A stretch of DNA of 64,000 bases from Winogradskyella undariae. Its GTDB lineage: Bacteria; Bacteroidota; Bacteroidia; Flavobacteriales; Flavobacteriaceae. Under the pieces are notes generated by a model that was not told the origin of the DNA, ran no database searches, and saw nothing but the letters and a program-made list of their open reading frames with translations. Where the stretch lies: positions 248,001-312,000 of the forward strand of contig NZ_JABTEL010000003.1 of assembly GCF_013285155.1 (NCBI RefSeq), written 5' to 3'. The position numbers were made by a program, and so were the translations under genes. This document shows, in pieces, positions 18,849 through 27,281 of this stretch (positions are counted from its first letter, which is position 1; the number at the start of each line of letters is the position of its first letter).

Positions 18849-18879
18849 TTTGTGAATATCGTTATTGCGCTTATATTTG
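18849..18879 (+). promoter_or_regulatory. Bacteroidota-type promoter (TTTG-N19-TAnnTTTG)
   Basis: TTTG at 18849-18852 and TATATTTG at 18872-18879 are separated by exactly 19 bases, a perfect match to the phylum consensus. Transcription would start near 18886, about 15 bases before the ATG at 18901 of the Wza-like gene. The export genes could thus be transcribed apart from the long upstream run. Confidence 0.72.
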
Positions 18880-18900
18880 CTTTCTTATTTTAATTTATGT

Positions 18901-19659
18901 ATGATGTTTAAAAATCTAATATTTATTTGTTGTTTACTATTGGTTTTTTCGTGTTCCACTAAAAAAGAAATTTTGTATTTACAAGATGTCGATCAACATC
19001 ATAATACCGAAATTAAATATACGAGTACTACCATTCAACCGAATGATATTCTGCGTATTAATGTGAGTGCCTTAGTCCCTGAATCTACAATTCCCTATAA
19101 TGAAGTGACTAGCGGAGGAGGGCAGAGTGTAGAACTCATGCTTTTAGATGGCTATTTGGTATCTGAAAACTCAACCATTAATTTTCCGGTTTTAGGTTTG
19201 ATTTCTGTAAAAGGGATGACGCCTATAGAGTTTTCTGATTTTTTAAAAGAGAAATTAGAAGCTGAAGGGCATTTAAAAAACCCTTCTGTAAATGTGCGTG
19301 TGATTAATGCTAAAGTAATGGTTTTAGGAGAAGTTAATAACCCTGGTACTTATAATTTTACAGAGCAAAATATTACGTTATTACAAGCTTTGGCTAATGC
19401 AGGAGATTTGGCTATTACAGGAAAGCGTGAAGACATTACCGTGATTAGAGAAGAAGACGGACTACGTAAAATTGGACATGTTGATTTAACCTCTTCAGAT
19501 TGGTTAGATGGTGAATTTGGCTATGTTAAACCTAATGATGTTATCATTGTTAACCCGAGTGGTCCAAAAGTGAAAAGTGCTGGCTTTATAACTAATATAC
19601 CCAGTTTATTATCTCTTTTTTCTATTTTATTATCAACAGTTATTATAATCACTAGATAG
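18901..19659 (+). CDS. Wza-like polysaccharide export lipoprotein (Poly_export/SLBB)
   Basis: A 252-residue outer-membrane export protein. The N terminus is a lipoprotein signal with lipobox VFSC (Cys at about residue 18). The polysaccharide-export domain follows (IQPNDILRINVSA, LLDGYLVSENSTINFPVLG), then an SLBB domain (VMVLGEVNNPGTYNF), then a C-terminal hydrophobic segment. It forms the outer-membrane channel with the adjacent Wzc-like kinase. The ATG at 18901 is chosen because a perfect promoter lies just upstream; earlier in-frame codons sit inside or before that promoter. It ends 1 base before the kinase gene. Confidence 0.9.
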   Translation: MMFKNLIFICCLLLVFSCSTKKEILYLQDVDQHHNTEIKYTSTTIQPNDILRINVSALVPESTIPYNEVTSGGGQSVELMLLDGYLVSENSTINFPVLGLISVKGMTPIEFSDFLKEKLEAEGHLKNPSVNVRVINAKVMVLGEVNNPGTYNFTEQNITLLQALANAGDLAITGKREDITVIREEDGLRKIGHVDLTSSDWLDGEFGYVKPNDVIIVNPSGPKVKSAGFITNIPSLLSLFSILLSTVIIITR

Positions 19660-19660
19660 T

Positions 19661-21994
19661 ATGAGTCAAATACAACAAGATCAATTTGTTTATTCTGTTG
19701 ATCAGGGTGAAAATATAAAAGTTCAGATCCGTAAGTATTTGACTTACTGGTATTGGTTTGTATTGGGGATCATTTTAGCACTATTAGGTGCTTATTTGTA
19801 TTTAAGATATACACCAAAAGTTTATAATTCTAGCGCTAAAATTAAAATACTTAATAAAACTAAAGGTTTAGAATTGCCTTCAGCTGCCTTTGTTTTTAAT
19901 CGTTCTAATATTAATTTAGAAAATGAGATAGAAATTCTTAAATCTTTGCGTATCAGTGAGGCTGTTGTAGATAAGCTAGATTTAACGATGCGTTTTTATG
20001 TTGAAGGAAGTGTTATTACAACCGAGGTAAGTCAATTGCCATTTTACCTTCTTAAAACCATAAGTAACGATAGTATTTTTAAAGGATCCTCTTACCGTAT
20101 TGAAGTGAAGCCTTCAGCCTTTGAAGTGACAGTGGATGATAGTGATCAAGTTTTAGTATTTCCTGATTTTGATACTACAAAAACCAATCACAACTTACCC
20201 TTTGAGTTGAGTCTCCCTAATCATTTTGATATTAATACTGCTGAGGATAAAGTTTATATTGTGAATTTTTCACCTGTATCAGCGGTTGCTGGTGGGATTA
20301 AAGGCGGGATTGGTGTTAATGTATTAGGTAAGAGTGATTTGCTTGAGTTAAGTTTTACAAGTCAGAGTAAAGAAAAGAATGAACGCGTTATTAATACTTT
20401 AATTGAAGTCTTTAATGAGGATGGTATTAATGACCGCCAAGAGATATCGAGACGAACCATAGACTTTATAGACGAACGCTTTGGTTTATTAGCCGAAGAA
20501 TTAGATTCCATAGAGTCAGGAATAAAGGATTATAAGCAAAAAAATGATATAATTTCACTTGAATCAGGTGTAACATTAAGTTTAAGTCAGCGTACTGCTT
20601 CTGAGCAGGAGCTTTTTGCTATTGAAAATCAACTCATTATTTCTAATTTGCTTAAAGAGACCATAGAACGTCCTAGTGGAACTTCAGAATTACTCCCAGA
20701 GAATATCGGTGTTTCTAATGCAAGTATTAATAGTTTAATTGATAATTATAATACGATTGTTTTAGAACGTAATAATTTCTTGACAAGTGGTGGTGAAAAT
20801 AACCCTAGCGTTATAGCATTAACTACTAAATTAAAAGATTTAAAATCTAATATTTTTGTATCCATTTCATCTTATAGAAAGCAATTGGAAGCTTCTAAGA
20901 TGCAATTGTTGCGAGAGAACCGAAAATTTGCTTCTCAGGTGTATAATTTACCGGAAAAGGAGAAGGTCATAACTGATATTACGAGACAGCGCGAAATTAA
21001 ACAAACCCTATATTTGTTTTTACTTCAAAAACGAGAAGAAGCTGCTATTAATTTAGCGATTACCGAACCTTCTATTAAGGTTGTAGAGTATGCGATTTCT
21101 AATTGGAATCCTATTTCTCCAAATTCAAAGAGTATTTACATGCAAGCTATGGCTGCTGGTTTGATTATACCCTTTGGTATCATTTATTTATTGATGTTTT
21201 TAGATACCAAAATAAAAGGACGAGAAGACTTACTGAATATCAGCCCCAAGGTGCCTATTGTTGGTGAGATCCCTAAGGTGAAAAATGACAATCTTATTTT
21301 TAATGATCCCAATGACCGCTCTGTACAGGCCGAAGCTTTTAGGATTTTGAGTTCTAATGTTAATTATATATTACCTGTTAAAGCCGGAGAGGCTGCTAAA
21401 GTTATTTACTGTACATCTACGATTAAAGGCGAAGGTAAAACTTATGTCAGTATTAATTTGTCTTTGGCATTATCGAGTATTAATAAAAAAGTGTTGTTAA
21501 TTGGAGCTGATTTAAGAAATCCTCAAATTCACACTCATATTCATGCCGATAAAAACAAGCCTGGTTTATCGAATTATTTACATGATGGGGATTTTCATTG
21601 GGAAGCTGCAATAATTAAAGGTTTTGAGAAACATCCTAATCACGATATTATTTTATCTGGTAATATTCCACCAAATCCTGCTCATTTATTAACTAATGGT
21701 CGCTTTAAAAAGCTTATTGATGAAGCTAAACTTAAATATGATTATATTATTGTAGATACAGCACCTACCATTTTAGTTACTGATACCATGTTGATCTCTC
21801 AGCTAGCAGATGCTACTATTTATTTAGCACGTGCTAATTATACAGAGAAGAAATTATTAAACTATTCTAAAGATCTATTTGAATCTGGTAAGTTAAAGAA
21901 TGTGGCTTATGTTCTTAATAGTGTAGACACCAATAAGTCTTATGGTTATGGTTATAACTATGGCTATAATTATGGCTATACTGATAAGAAATAA
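19661..21994 (+). CDS. Wzc-like polysaccharide co-polymerase / BY-type tyrosine kinase
   Basis: A 777-residue fusion. A first membrane segment (about residues 28-48) and a Wzz-type periplasmic domain with coiled-coil stretches are followed by a second membrane segment (about 495-515) and a cytoplasmic kinase. STIKGEGKTYVSINL (about 585-600) is Walker A, VLLIGADLRNP Walker A', and YIIVDTAP (about 695-702) Walker B. The extreme C terminus is a Tyr/Gly-rich tail (about 757-774), the usual autophosphorylation cluster. With the Wza-like protein it controls chain length and export. Confidence 0.94.
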   Translation: MSQIQQDQFVYSVDQGENIKVQIRKYLTYWYWFVLGIILALLGAYLYLRYTPKVYNSSAKIKILNKTKGLELPSAAFVFNRSNINLENEIEILKSLRISEAVVDKLDLTMRFYVEGSVITTEVSQLPFYLLKTISNDSIFKGSSYRIEVKPSAFEVTVDDSDQVLVFPDFDTTKTNHNLPFELSLPNHFDINTAEDKVYIVNFSPVSAVAGGIKGGIGVNVLGKSDLLELSFTSQSKEKNERVINTLIEVFNEDGINDRQEISRRTIDFIDERFGLLAEELDSIESGIKDYKQKNDIISLESGVTLSLSQRTASEQELFAIENQLIISNLLKETIERPSGTSELLPENIGVSNASINSLIDNYNTIVLERNNFLTSGGENNPSVIALTTKLKDLKSNIFVSISSYRKQLEASKMQLLRENRKFASQVYNLPEKEKVITDITRQREIKQTLYLFLLQKREEAAINLAITEPSIKVVEYAISNWNPISPNSKSIYMQAMAAGLIIPFGIIYLLMFLDTKIKGREDLLNISPKVPIVGEIPKVKNDNLIFNDPNDRSVQAEAFRILSSNVNYILPVKAGEAAKVIYCTSTIKGEGKTYVSINLSLALSSINKKVLLIGADLRNPQIHTHIHADKNKPGLSNYLHDGDFHWEAAIIKGFEKHPNHDIILSGNIPPNPAHLLTNGRFKKLIDEAKLKYDYIIVDTAPTILVTDTMLISQLADATIYLARANYTEKKLLNYSKDLFESGKLKNVAYVLNSVDTNKSYGYGYNYGYNYGYTDKK

Positions 21995-22088
21995 TAGTCA
22001 ATACGTTTTCTGTTTTTAAAATTATGTGATATTTGTCATGGTTTTTATAGGCATTATAAATTACTTTTAATAGTGAATTATAAAACTA

Positions 22089-22514
22089 ATGATTATGAGA
22101 ACTATAGATCCAATTTCAAAAATAATGTCAACAAATATCATTGCTCTTAATAGAGAAGATGATCTTGAGATGGCAGAACGCTTATTTAAAAGACATAAAA
22201 TAAGACACATACCTGTGGTTAGAGAAGGTGTTGTGGTTGGTATGTTAAGTTATACCGATTTATTAAGAATCAGTTTTGCTGATGCTGTAGAGGATACAGA
22301 TACTGATGTGGATTCTTTAGTTTATAATATGTTTACTATTGACCAAGTGATGATTAAAAATGTAGTGACTGTAACTTCAGATGCTTCAATTAAAGATGTT
22401 GCTAAATTATTAGCAAGTAAAGAGTTTCATGCCGTACCCGTCATTGATAACGGTTTGTTAGTAGGGATTGTTACCACAACCGATTTGATTAACTATTTAT
22501 TAGAACAATTATAA
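22089..22514 (+). CDS. two-CBS-domain protein
   Basis: A 141-residue soluble protein made of a pair of CBS domains: PISKIMSTNIIALNRED with RHIPVVREGVVVGMLSYTDLL, then DQVMIKNVVTVTSDASI with HAVPVIDNGLLVGIVTTTDLI. Such Bateman modules bind adenine nucleotides and act as sensors or regulators. It lies 94 bases after the Wzc-like gene and ends at a terminator, so it may or may not belong to the polysaccharide transcript. A second ATG at 22095 is an equally possible start. Confidence 0.88.
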   Translation: MIMRTIDPISKIMSTNIIALNREDDLEMAERLFKRHKIRHIPVVREGVVVGMLSYTDLLRISFADAVEDTDTDVDSLVYNMFTIDQVMIKNVVTVTSDASIKDVAKLLASKEFHAVPVIDNGLLVGIVTTTDLINYLLEQL

Positions 22515-22517
22515 AAT

Positions 22518-22542
22518 AAAAATGCGCGTTATGCGCATTTTT
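22518..22542. terminator. bidirectional hairpin terminator between CBS gene and rpe
   Basis: A perfect 10-base stem (AAAAATGCGC and GCGCATTTTT) with loop GTTAT, T-rich on both strands. It ends the + strand polysaccharide/CBS transcript and the - strand rpe transcript. Confidence 0.88.
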
Positions 22543-22546
22543 ATTG

Positions 22547-22580
22547 TTTTAAGAATCAGCTAATTTTAAGAATTAGCTAA
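22547..22580. repeat. 17-base tandem duplication at the rpe stop codon
   Basis: TTTTAAGAATCAGCTAA and TTTTAAGAATTAGCTAA stand head to tail, 16 of 17 bases identical. The second copy contains the rpe stop codon and last codons; the first copy is a duplicate lying outside the gene. Confidence 0.8.
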
Positions 22581-23228
22581 ATCCTTTAGGTTTTTAATTG
22601 TTTTGATAGGATCACTACTTTTAAATACGTGACTTCCGGCTACAAATGTATCTGCACCAGCTTCTACTAATTTCTCAATATTTAGATCTGTGACTCCACC
22701 GTCAATTTCAATACGTGTATCTAAACCTTGTTCATTAATCATTTTACGAAGATTTTTAACACGCTTATAAGTAATGTCTTCAAATTTTTGTCCTCCAAAA
22801 CCAGGATTTATAGACATTAATAATATCATGTAACATTCAGGTAAAATATCTTCTAAAACGGTAAGAGGAGTTGTTATATTGAGTACAATTCCTGCTTTAC
22901 ACCCCGCATCCTTAATCTGTCTTAGTGTTCTATGCAAGTGAACAGTTGATTCATAATGCACAGTAATAATATCTGCTCCAACTTTTGCGAATTCTTCAAT
23001 ATAACGCTCTGGCTTTTCAATCATTAAATGCACGTCTAAAGGTTTTGTAGCGTGCTTTTTAATTGCTGCAATTACAGGCATTCCGTATGATATGTTGGGT
23101 ACAAAGTGACCATCCATTACATCGATATGAAACCAGTCTGCATCACTGTTATTTACCATTTCAGTATCGCGTTGTAGATTGCCAAAATCGGCAGCTAACA
23201 TTGAGGGTGCAATTAATTTTGAAGCCAT
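22566..23228 (-). CDS. rpe: ribulose-phosphate 3-epimerase
   Basis: A 220-residue TIM-barrel enzyme of the pentose phosphate pathway, interconverting ribulose-5-phosphate and xylulose-5-phosphate. IAPSMLAADFGNL, WFHIDVMDGHFVPN (His/Asp metal site), VHLMIEKPE, LMSINPGFGGQKF and IEIDGGV are the family landmarks, at full length. On the - strand TACATTTG (plus 23255-23262) lies 27 bases before the ATG as a -7 element; no good -33 element is seen because the C-free repeat begins there. Confidence 0.96.
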   Translation of the reverse strand: MASKLIAPSMLAADFGNLQRDTEMVNNSDADWFHIDVMDGHFVPNISYGMPVIAAIKKHATKPLDVHLMIEKPERYIEEFAKVGADIITVHYESTVHLHRTLRQIKDAGCKAGIVLNITTPLTVLEDILPECYMILLMSINPGFGGQKFEDITYKRVKNLRKMINEQGLDTRIEIDGGVTDLNIEKLVEAGADTFVAGSHVFKSSDPIKTIKNLKDLANS

Positions 23229-23270
23229 TGTATTCAGTTGTTTTTATGTTTAGGCAAATGTAATTAAAAA

Positions 23271-23462
23271 TGGTGAGATGGGGAGGGGGGATTTGGTGGG
23301 GTAGGTGAAGGGGTGATATGGTGATTTGGTGGGGTGGTGATTTGGTGATATGGTGGGGTGGTGATTTGATGATTTGGTGATATGGTGATATGGTGATATG
23401 GTGATTTGGTGAGGGGGTGATTTGGTGAGGTAGGTGAGGTAGGTGAGGTAGGTGAGGGGGTG
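23271..23462. repeat. C-free G/T/A low-complexity repeat tract
   Basis: About 190 bases built from GGTGATATGGTGATTT-like words and, at the right end, a GGTGAGGTA triplet. The + strand has no cytosine at all from 23256 to 23483. It fills most of the gap between rpe and rpoD. Open frames across it on the - strand translate into His/Pro/Ser/Thr/Ile repeats and are not genes. Similar words are known from intergenic regions of other flavobacteria (recollection, not checked here). Confidence 0.9.
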
Positions 23463-23480
23463 GAAGGTATTAAAAAAAGT

Positions 23481-23507
23481 GAACCCACGGTAATCAGCCG
23501 TGGGTTC
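23481..23507 (-). terminator. rpoD terminator
   Basis: A perfect 10-base GC-rich stem (GAACCCACGG / CCGTGGGTTC) with a 7-base loop. On the - strand it is followed by a run of seven T after two bases. It lies about 115 bases beyond the rpoD stop, leaving a long 3' untranslated region. Confidence 0.88.
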
Positions 23508-23621
23508 TTTCATCAATCAAAAAACGAACAGTTATGTTGTAACTGTTGTTACCTTAGTTGGGTTAGTCGTGTTGTTTACGTTATGCTTACATATTTTTAT
23601 GTCATTAAGTAAAAATTGTGA

Positions 23622-24485
23622 CTAGCCTAAATATGTTTTTAATATTTTACTTCTAGACGTATGTTTTAAACGTCTGATTGCTTTTTCTTTAATTTGTCTT
23701 ACACGTTCACGAGTTAAATCGAAAGTTTCTCCAATTTCTTCTAAAGTCATTGGGTGTTGGTTTCCTAAACCAAAATATAAACGAATGACATCTGCTTCAC
23801 GAGGTGTTAACGTTTCTAAAGCGCGTTCAATTTCAGTACGTAAAGAATCATGTAATAAATCTCTATCAGGATTTGGTGATTCTCCACTTCGCAATACATC
23901 ATATAAGTTAGAATCTTCACCTTCAACTAAAGGTGCATCCATACTGACGTGACGACCAGAATTTTTCATAGACTCTTTAACATCGTTAATCGTCATGTCT
24001 AATTCCTTAGCGATTTCCTCAGGAGAAGGTGGACGCTCGTGACTTTGCTCTAAAAAAGCAAACGTCTTATTAATTTTATTAATAGAACCAATTTTGTTTA
24101 ATGGTAAACGTACAATACGAGATTGTTCTGCTAATGCTTGTAGAATCGATTGACGAATCCACCAAACCGCATAAGAGATAAATTTAAAACCACGTGTTTC
24201 ATCAAAACGTTGCGCTGCTTTGATTAACCCTAAATTACCTTCATTAATTAAATCTGGTAATGTTAAACCTTGATTTTGGTATTGCTTAGCAACAGATACC
24301 ACAAAACGTAAGTTTGCTTTAGTTAATTTTTCTAAAGCAATTTGATCTCCGGCTTTAATACGCTGAGCTAATTCTACTTCTTCATCAGCTGTAATAAGAT
24401 CTACTTTACCAATTTCTTGTAAATATTTATCTAAGGATGCCGTTTCCCTATTAGTTACCTGCTTGGTAATTTTAAGCTGTCTCAT
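23622..24485 (-). CDS. rpoD: primary sigma factor RpoD (sigma-ABfr type)
   Basis: A 287-residue sigma-70 factor, the short housekeeping sigma of Bacteroidota. It has region 1.2 ([20 protein letters not shown]), region 2 ([37 protein letters not shown] would span 2.1-2.4; key residues WWIRQ near 128-132), region 3 and the region-4 helix-turn-helix ([19 protein letters not shown], about 244-262). It lacks the long acidic N terminus of proteobacterial RpoD. Its divergent promoter specificity explains the TAnnTTTG boxes seen in this window. Confidence 0.97.
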   Translation of the reverse strand: MRQLKITKQVTNRETASLDKYLQEIGKVDLITADEEVELAQRIKAGDQIALEKLTKANLRFVVSVAKQYQNQGLTLPDLINEGNLGLIKAAQRFDETRGFKFISYAVWWIRQSILQALAEQSRIVRLPLNKIGSINKINKTFAFLEQSHERPPSPEEIAKELDMTINDVKESMKNSGRHVSMDAPLVEGEDSNLYDVLRSGESPNPDRDLLHDSLRTEIERALETLTPREADVIRLYFGLGNQHPMTLEEIGETFDLTRERVRQIKEKAIRRLKHTSRSKILKTYLG

Positions 24486-24581
24486 ATGATTTTATGATTT
24501 GTGCAATTTAACTACAACAACATGTTGCTCTTATTATACGTACAAAAGCAATTAAATGTTACACAATTATATGAAAAACTT

Positions 24582-24956
24582 TTAAATCTTTAAAAGTTTT
24601 ATATTGTCAAGGTTTATAGCATCAATAGTTTCATTAGAGAATTTATAATGTCCTCTTGTGGTTATTAAGCGAAATCTGTAAGATTTTATTTTACTTAAGG
24701 TACTTAGAAATAACCATTTTGATTTTAGTAATCTTGGTTTTTCTGATTTTAAACTTAAATCAAAAATATGTTTTCGACCCTCTTTTTCGGCAACTATATC
24801 TGGAGTAACGCTTATTTTACTTCCTTTTTTGTGATAAGATTTTGGAGATTCATAGCCTTCTAAATCGGCCTTAATATTTGAATACCCTAAATTTTCAAGA
24901 TAAGTTATTGAGTTGCTTAATTCGTCGGTGTATTTAATTTTGTCTTGTATAATCAT
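24582..24956 (-). CDS. hypothetical protein, possible PD-(D/E)xK-like fold
   Basis: A 124-residue soluble basic protein with no signal or membrane segment. TPDIVAEKEG (Asp53) followed by HIFDLSLKSEK (Asp66, Lys70) resembles the D...(D/E)xK arrangement of restriction-endonuclease-like nucleases, with DxxxK rather than the usual ExK spacing. The rest is strand- and helix-like. It stands alone between rpoD and the proCBA genes, transcribed in the same direction. The function is unknown, and the nuclease-fold idea is tentative. Confidence 0.6.
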   Translation of the reverse strand: MIIQDKIKYTDELSNSITYLENLGYSNIKADLEGYESPKSYHKKGSKISVTPDIVAEKEGRKHIFDLSLKSEKPRLLKSKWLFLSTLSKIKSYRFRLITTRGHYKFSNETIDAINLDNIKLLKI

Positions 24957-25100
24957 AGCTTATAGTATAAGGAAAATTTATGTATAATCCAAATTAATCG
25001 ATATGAGTTATGATTCTATTTTTGATATTAAGTATTTGATAATCTATTAGTTGTTGTGTTTCGTTGTAGGTTTTCGGCTATGGTTTTAGCCTAAAAAAAA

Positions 25101-25136
25101 CAAACCAAAACTGAGTGAAAAATCAGCTTTGGTTTG
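25101..25136 (-). terminator. proBA terminator
   Basis: CAAACCAAA-x-CTGA pairs with TCAG-x-TTTGGTTTG around an 8-base loop, with one mismatch. Read on the - strand it is followed by eight T. It lies about 40 bases after the proA stop. Confidence 0.85.
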
Positions 25137-25177
25137 CTACAGTATAGATGCTTTTTGTAAGCTATTTAATTCGTTAT

Positions 25178-26377
25178 TTAAACTCTAACTTGTCCATCAC
25201 CATAGACATAATATTTATTGGTTACCAATTGGTTTAGGCCTAAAGGACCACGGTGGTGTAGTTTATCTGTACTTATAGCTAATTCTGCTCCAACGCCCAT
25301 TTGTCCTCCATCTGTAAAGCGGGTAGAGGCGTTATGGTAAACAGCAGCGCTATCTACATTATGCATAAAGTTTAAGGCTTCAGTTTTATCTTCTGTAATA
25401 ATTGCAGCAGAATGTTTTCCTGAATATTTATTAATAGCACTAATTGCTTCATCTAAAGATTCTACCTCACCAATAAGTATTTTTAAGGCTAAAAACTCTT
25501 CATGCCAAACATCTTCATTTGTAACTATCTCCTTGTCTGTTAAAATTCGAGCTATTTTCTTATCTACAAGCACTTCAACTTTATATTGTTCTAATTTTTG
25601 TTGAAGCATTTTTACTTTTGTTTCGTAATCGGGTAAATTTTTATTGATCAACACTTTGTCTAAAGCATTACATCCCGAAATCTTATCTGTTTTAGCATTA
25701 ATGATTACATTAACTGCTTTGCTCCAATCTGCTTGTTCGGAAACATACAAAAAGTTGTTGCCACGACCACTTATTAAAACGGCACATGTTGCATGCGTTT
25801 TTACGAAATTGATTAAACGTTCTCCGCCTCGTGGTACAATTAAATCTAAAGGTTCCGTTGGGTTTTTTAGGAATTCTTGCGTTTCTTCACGTTTTAAATG
25901 CAACAGCTTTATCCAGTCTTTAGATAATTCGTTTTGTTCTAAAGCTTCGTGCCAACATTTTTCTAGAGCAAGATTGCTATTTAAAGCTTCTTTTCCACCT
26001 TTTAATAAAATTTTATTGTTGGCTTTAAATGCTAAAACAGCGGCTTCAATAGTAACATCTGGTCGTGATTCATATATAATAAGAATTGTACCAAATGGTG
26101 CTGTAGTATTTACAATGTTTAATTTGTTATCTAAGGTTCTGTTAGTGATTTCTTTTCCAACAGGATCTTCTTGAAGCATTACGGCTTTAACAGCAGCCAT
26201 CATTTCGTCTACCTTTTTATCGTTAACAATTAAACGATCGTAAAGCGCTTGGTCTTCTCTTTCAAATGCATCTAGATCTTTCTTATTAGCTTCTATGATT
26301 GTTTTTCGTTCCCGTTCTAAAATCTGAAGCATAGATTTTAAGACGTTATTTTTTATATCTGTATTTAAAAGTTTCAT
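25178..26377 (-). CDS. proA: glutamate-5-semialdehyde dehydrogenase (gamma-glutamyl phosphate reductase)
   Basis: A 399-residue NADPH-dependent enzyme of the aldehyde dehydrogenase superfamily, second step of proline synthesis. PFGTILIIYESRPDVTIEAA and ALNSNLALEK lie in the cofactor domain, the catalytic cysteine is in SGCNALDK (about residue 236), and FTDGGQMGVGAELAISTDKLHHRG would mark the C-terminal region (key residues GAELAISTDKLH). It starts 27 bases after proB, in an apparent operon. Confidence 0.95.
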   Translation of the reverse strand: MKLLNTDIKNNVLKSMLQILERERKTIIEANKKDLDAFEREDQALYDRLIVNDKKVDEMMAAVKAVMLQEDPVGKEITNRTLDNKLNIVNTTAPFGTILIIYESRPDVTIEAAVLAFKANNKILLKGGKEALNSNLALEKCWHEALEQNELSKDWIKLLHLKREETQEFLKNPTEPLDLIVPRGGERLINFVKTHATCAVLISGRGNNFLYVSEQADWSKAVNVIINAKTDKISGCNALDKVLINKNLPDYETKVKMLQQKLEQYKVEVLVDKKIARILTDKEIVTNEDVWHEEFLALKILIGEVESLDEAISAINKYSGKHSAAIITEDKTEALNFMHNVDSAAVYHNASTRFTDGGQMGVGAELAISTDKLHHRGPLGLNQLVTNKYYVYGDGQVRV

Positions 26378-26404
26378 GTTATTGTGTTTTAATTCGAAGT
26401 GTAT

Positions 26405-27184
26405 TTAGGCACAAATAAATTTAGTTCCTACTTCCTTATCATTAATAATATCTACAATTACATTCGCTTTTTTTCCATTAGCAATGTAAGTAGGGATGTT
26501 TTTGTTCGCAGTTCCTTTGGCTATCTTTAATTTAGACGCCATACCACCGCGACCTTCACCTTCTTTTTTATCAGAATCTTGAACATATTTCTCTACGTTT
26601 TGATTTGTGACTACAGTGTTTAAAAGTTTTGAATCATCATCATCTGGATGCCCGTTGTAAAGGCCGTCGGTATCTGATAATATAATTAAACGGTCTGCAT
26701 CTACAAGCTCTGCTATTAAGCTTGCTAATTCATCATTATCTGAAAACATTGACATGGTCAGTGAAACCGCATCATCTTCGTTTGCGATAGGAGTAACGCC
26801 TTCTTTAAGTAAACCTTCGTAACAATTAATCATGTTTTCACGATGCTTTCCGATGTCAAAATCTCGTTTGGTGGCTAATACTTGTGCACATCTCATGCCG
26901 TAATCATGAAACAAACTGTAATAGTGTCTCATCATTCTTGGTTGCCCCACCGCCGAATATACTTGCCTTCTTATCGACTTGTCTTTAATGTTTGTTTTGC
27001 CTAGTATTTCCATACCAGCCATTGCCGATCCAGAAGATACAAGAATCACCTTGATATCTTCTTCATTTAGTACCGCGATTTGCCTCACCAATTCACGAAG
27101 TACTGGTCCTAAAATTCTATTGTCTTTATTTGTTAATACGTTGGTTCCTACTTTTACAACCACCCGTTTTAAATCGTCATTCAT
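26405..27184 (-). CDS. proB: glutamate 5-kinase, catalytic domain only
   Basis: A 259-residue amino-acid kinase, first step of proline synthesis (glutamate plus ATP to glutamyl-5-phosphate). VVVKVGTNVLTN (residues 8-19) binds ATP, VSSGSAMAGMEIL the phosphate, and SLTMSMFSDNDELASLIAE the substrate. GRGGMASKLKIAK follows. The C-terminal PUA domain of enterobacterial ProB is absent, as in other short family members. It lies between proC and proA. Confidence 0.95.
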   Translation of the reverse strand: MNDDLKRVVVKVGTNVLTNKDNRILGPVLRELVRQIAVLNEEDIKVILVSSGSAMAGMEILGKTNIKDKSIRRQVYSAVGQPRMMRHYYSLFHDYGMRCAQVLATKRDFDIGKHRENMINCYEGLLKEGVTPIANEDDAVSLTMSMFSDNDELASLIAELVDADRLIILSDTDGLYNGHPDDDDSKLLNTVVTNQNVEKYVQDSDKKEGEGRGGMASKLKIAKGTANKNIPTYIANGKKANVIVDIINDKEVGTKFICA

Positions 27185-27281
27185 TGTTTTGTATTATGTA
27201 TCAGAATAAAATTCTGAAGTGTAATAATTATATTTTTTAATAGGTTATTATCTTCACCTAATTAATTTTCAATTTGTTTTA

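Noticed and set aside
18865..18900. Longer N terminus for the Wza-like gene
   Set aside because: A perfect promoter -7 box lies inside this stretch, so it is upstream of the expected transcript start; the lipoprotein signal begins at 18901.
23256..23483. CRISPR array
   Set aside because: The repeats are irregular, there are no unique spacers of constant length and no cas genes nearby.
23250..23516. Open frames on the - strand over the repeat tract coding for His/Pro/Ser/Thr-rich peptides
   Set aside because: They only translate the C-free low-complexity repeat, exist in more than one frame, and show no start signal or domain.
25644..26174. 176-residue frame on the + strand opposite proA
   Set aside because: It lies fully inside the well-supported proA gene in antisense and has no recognisable features.
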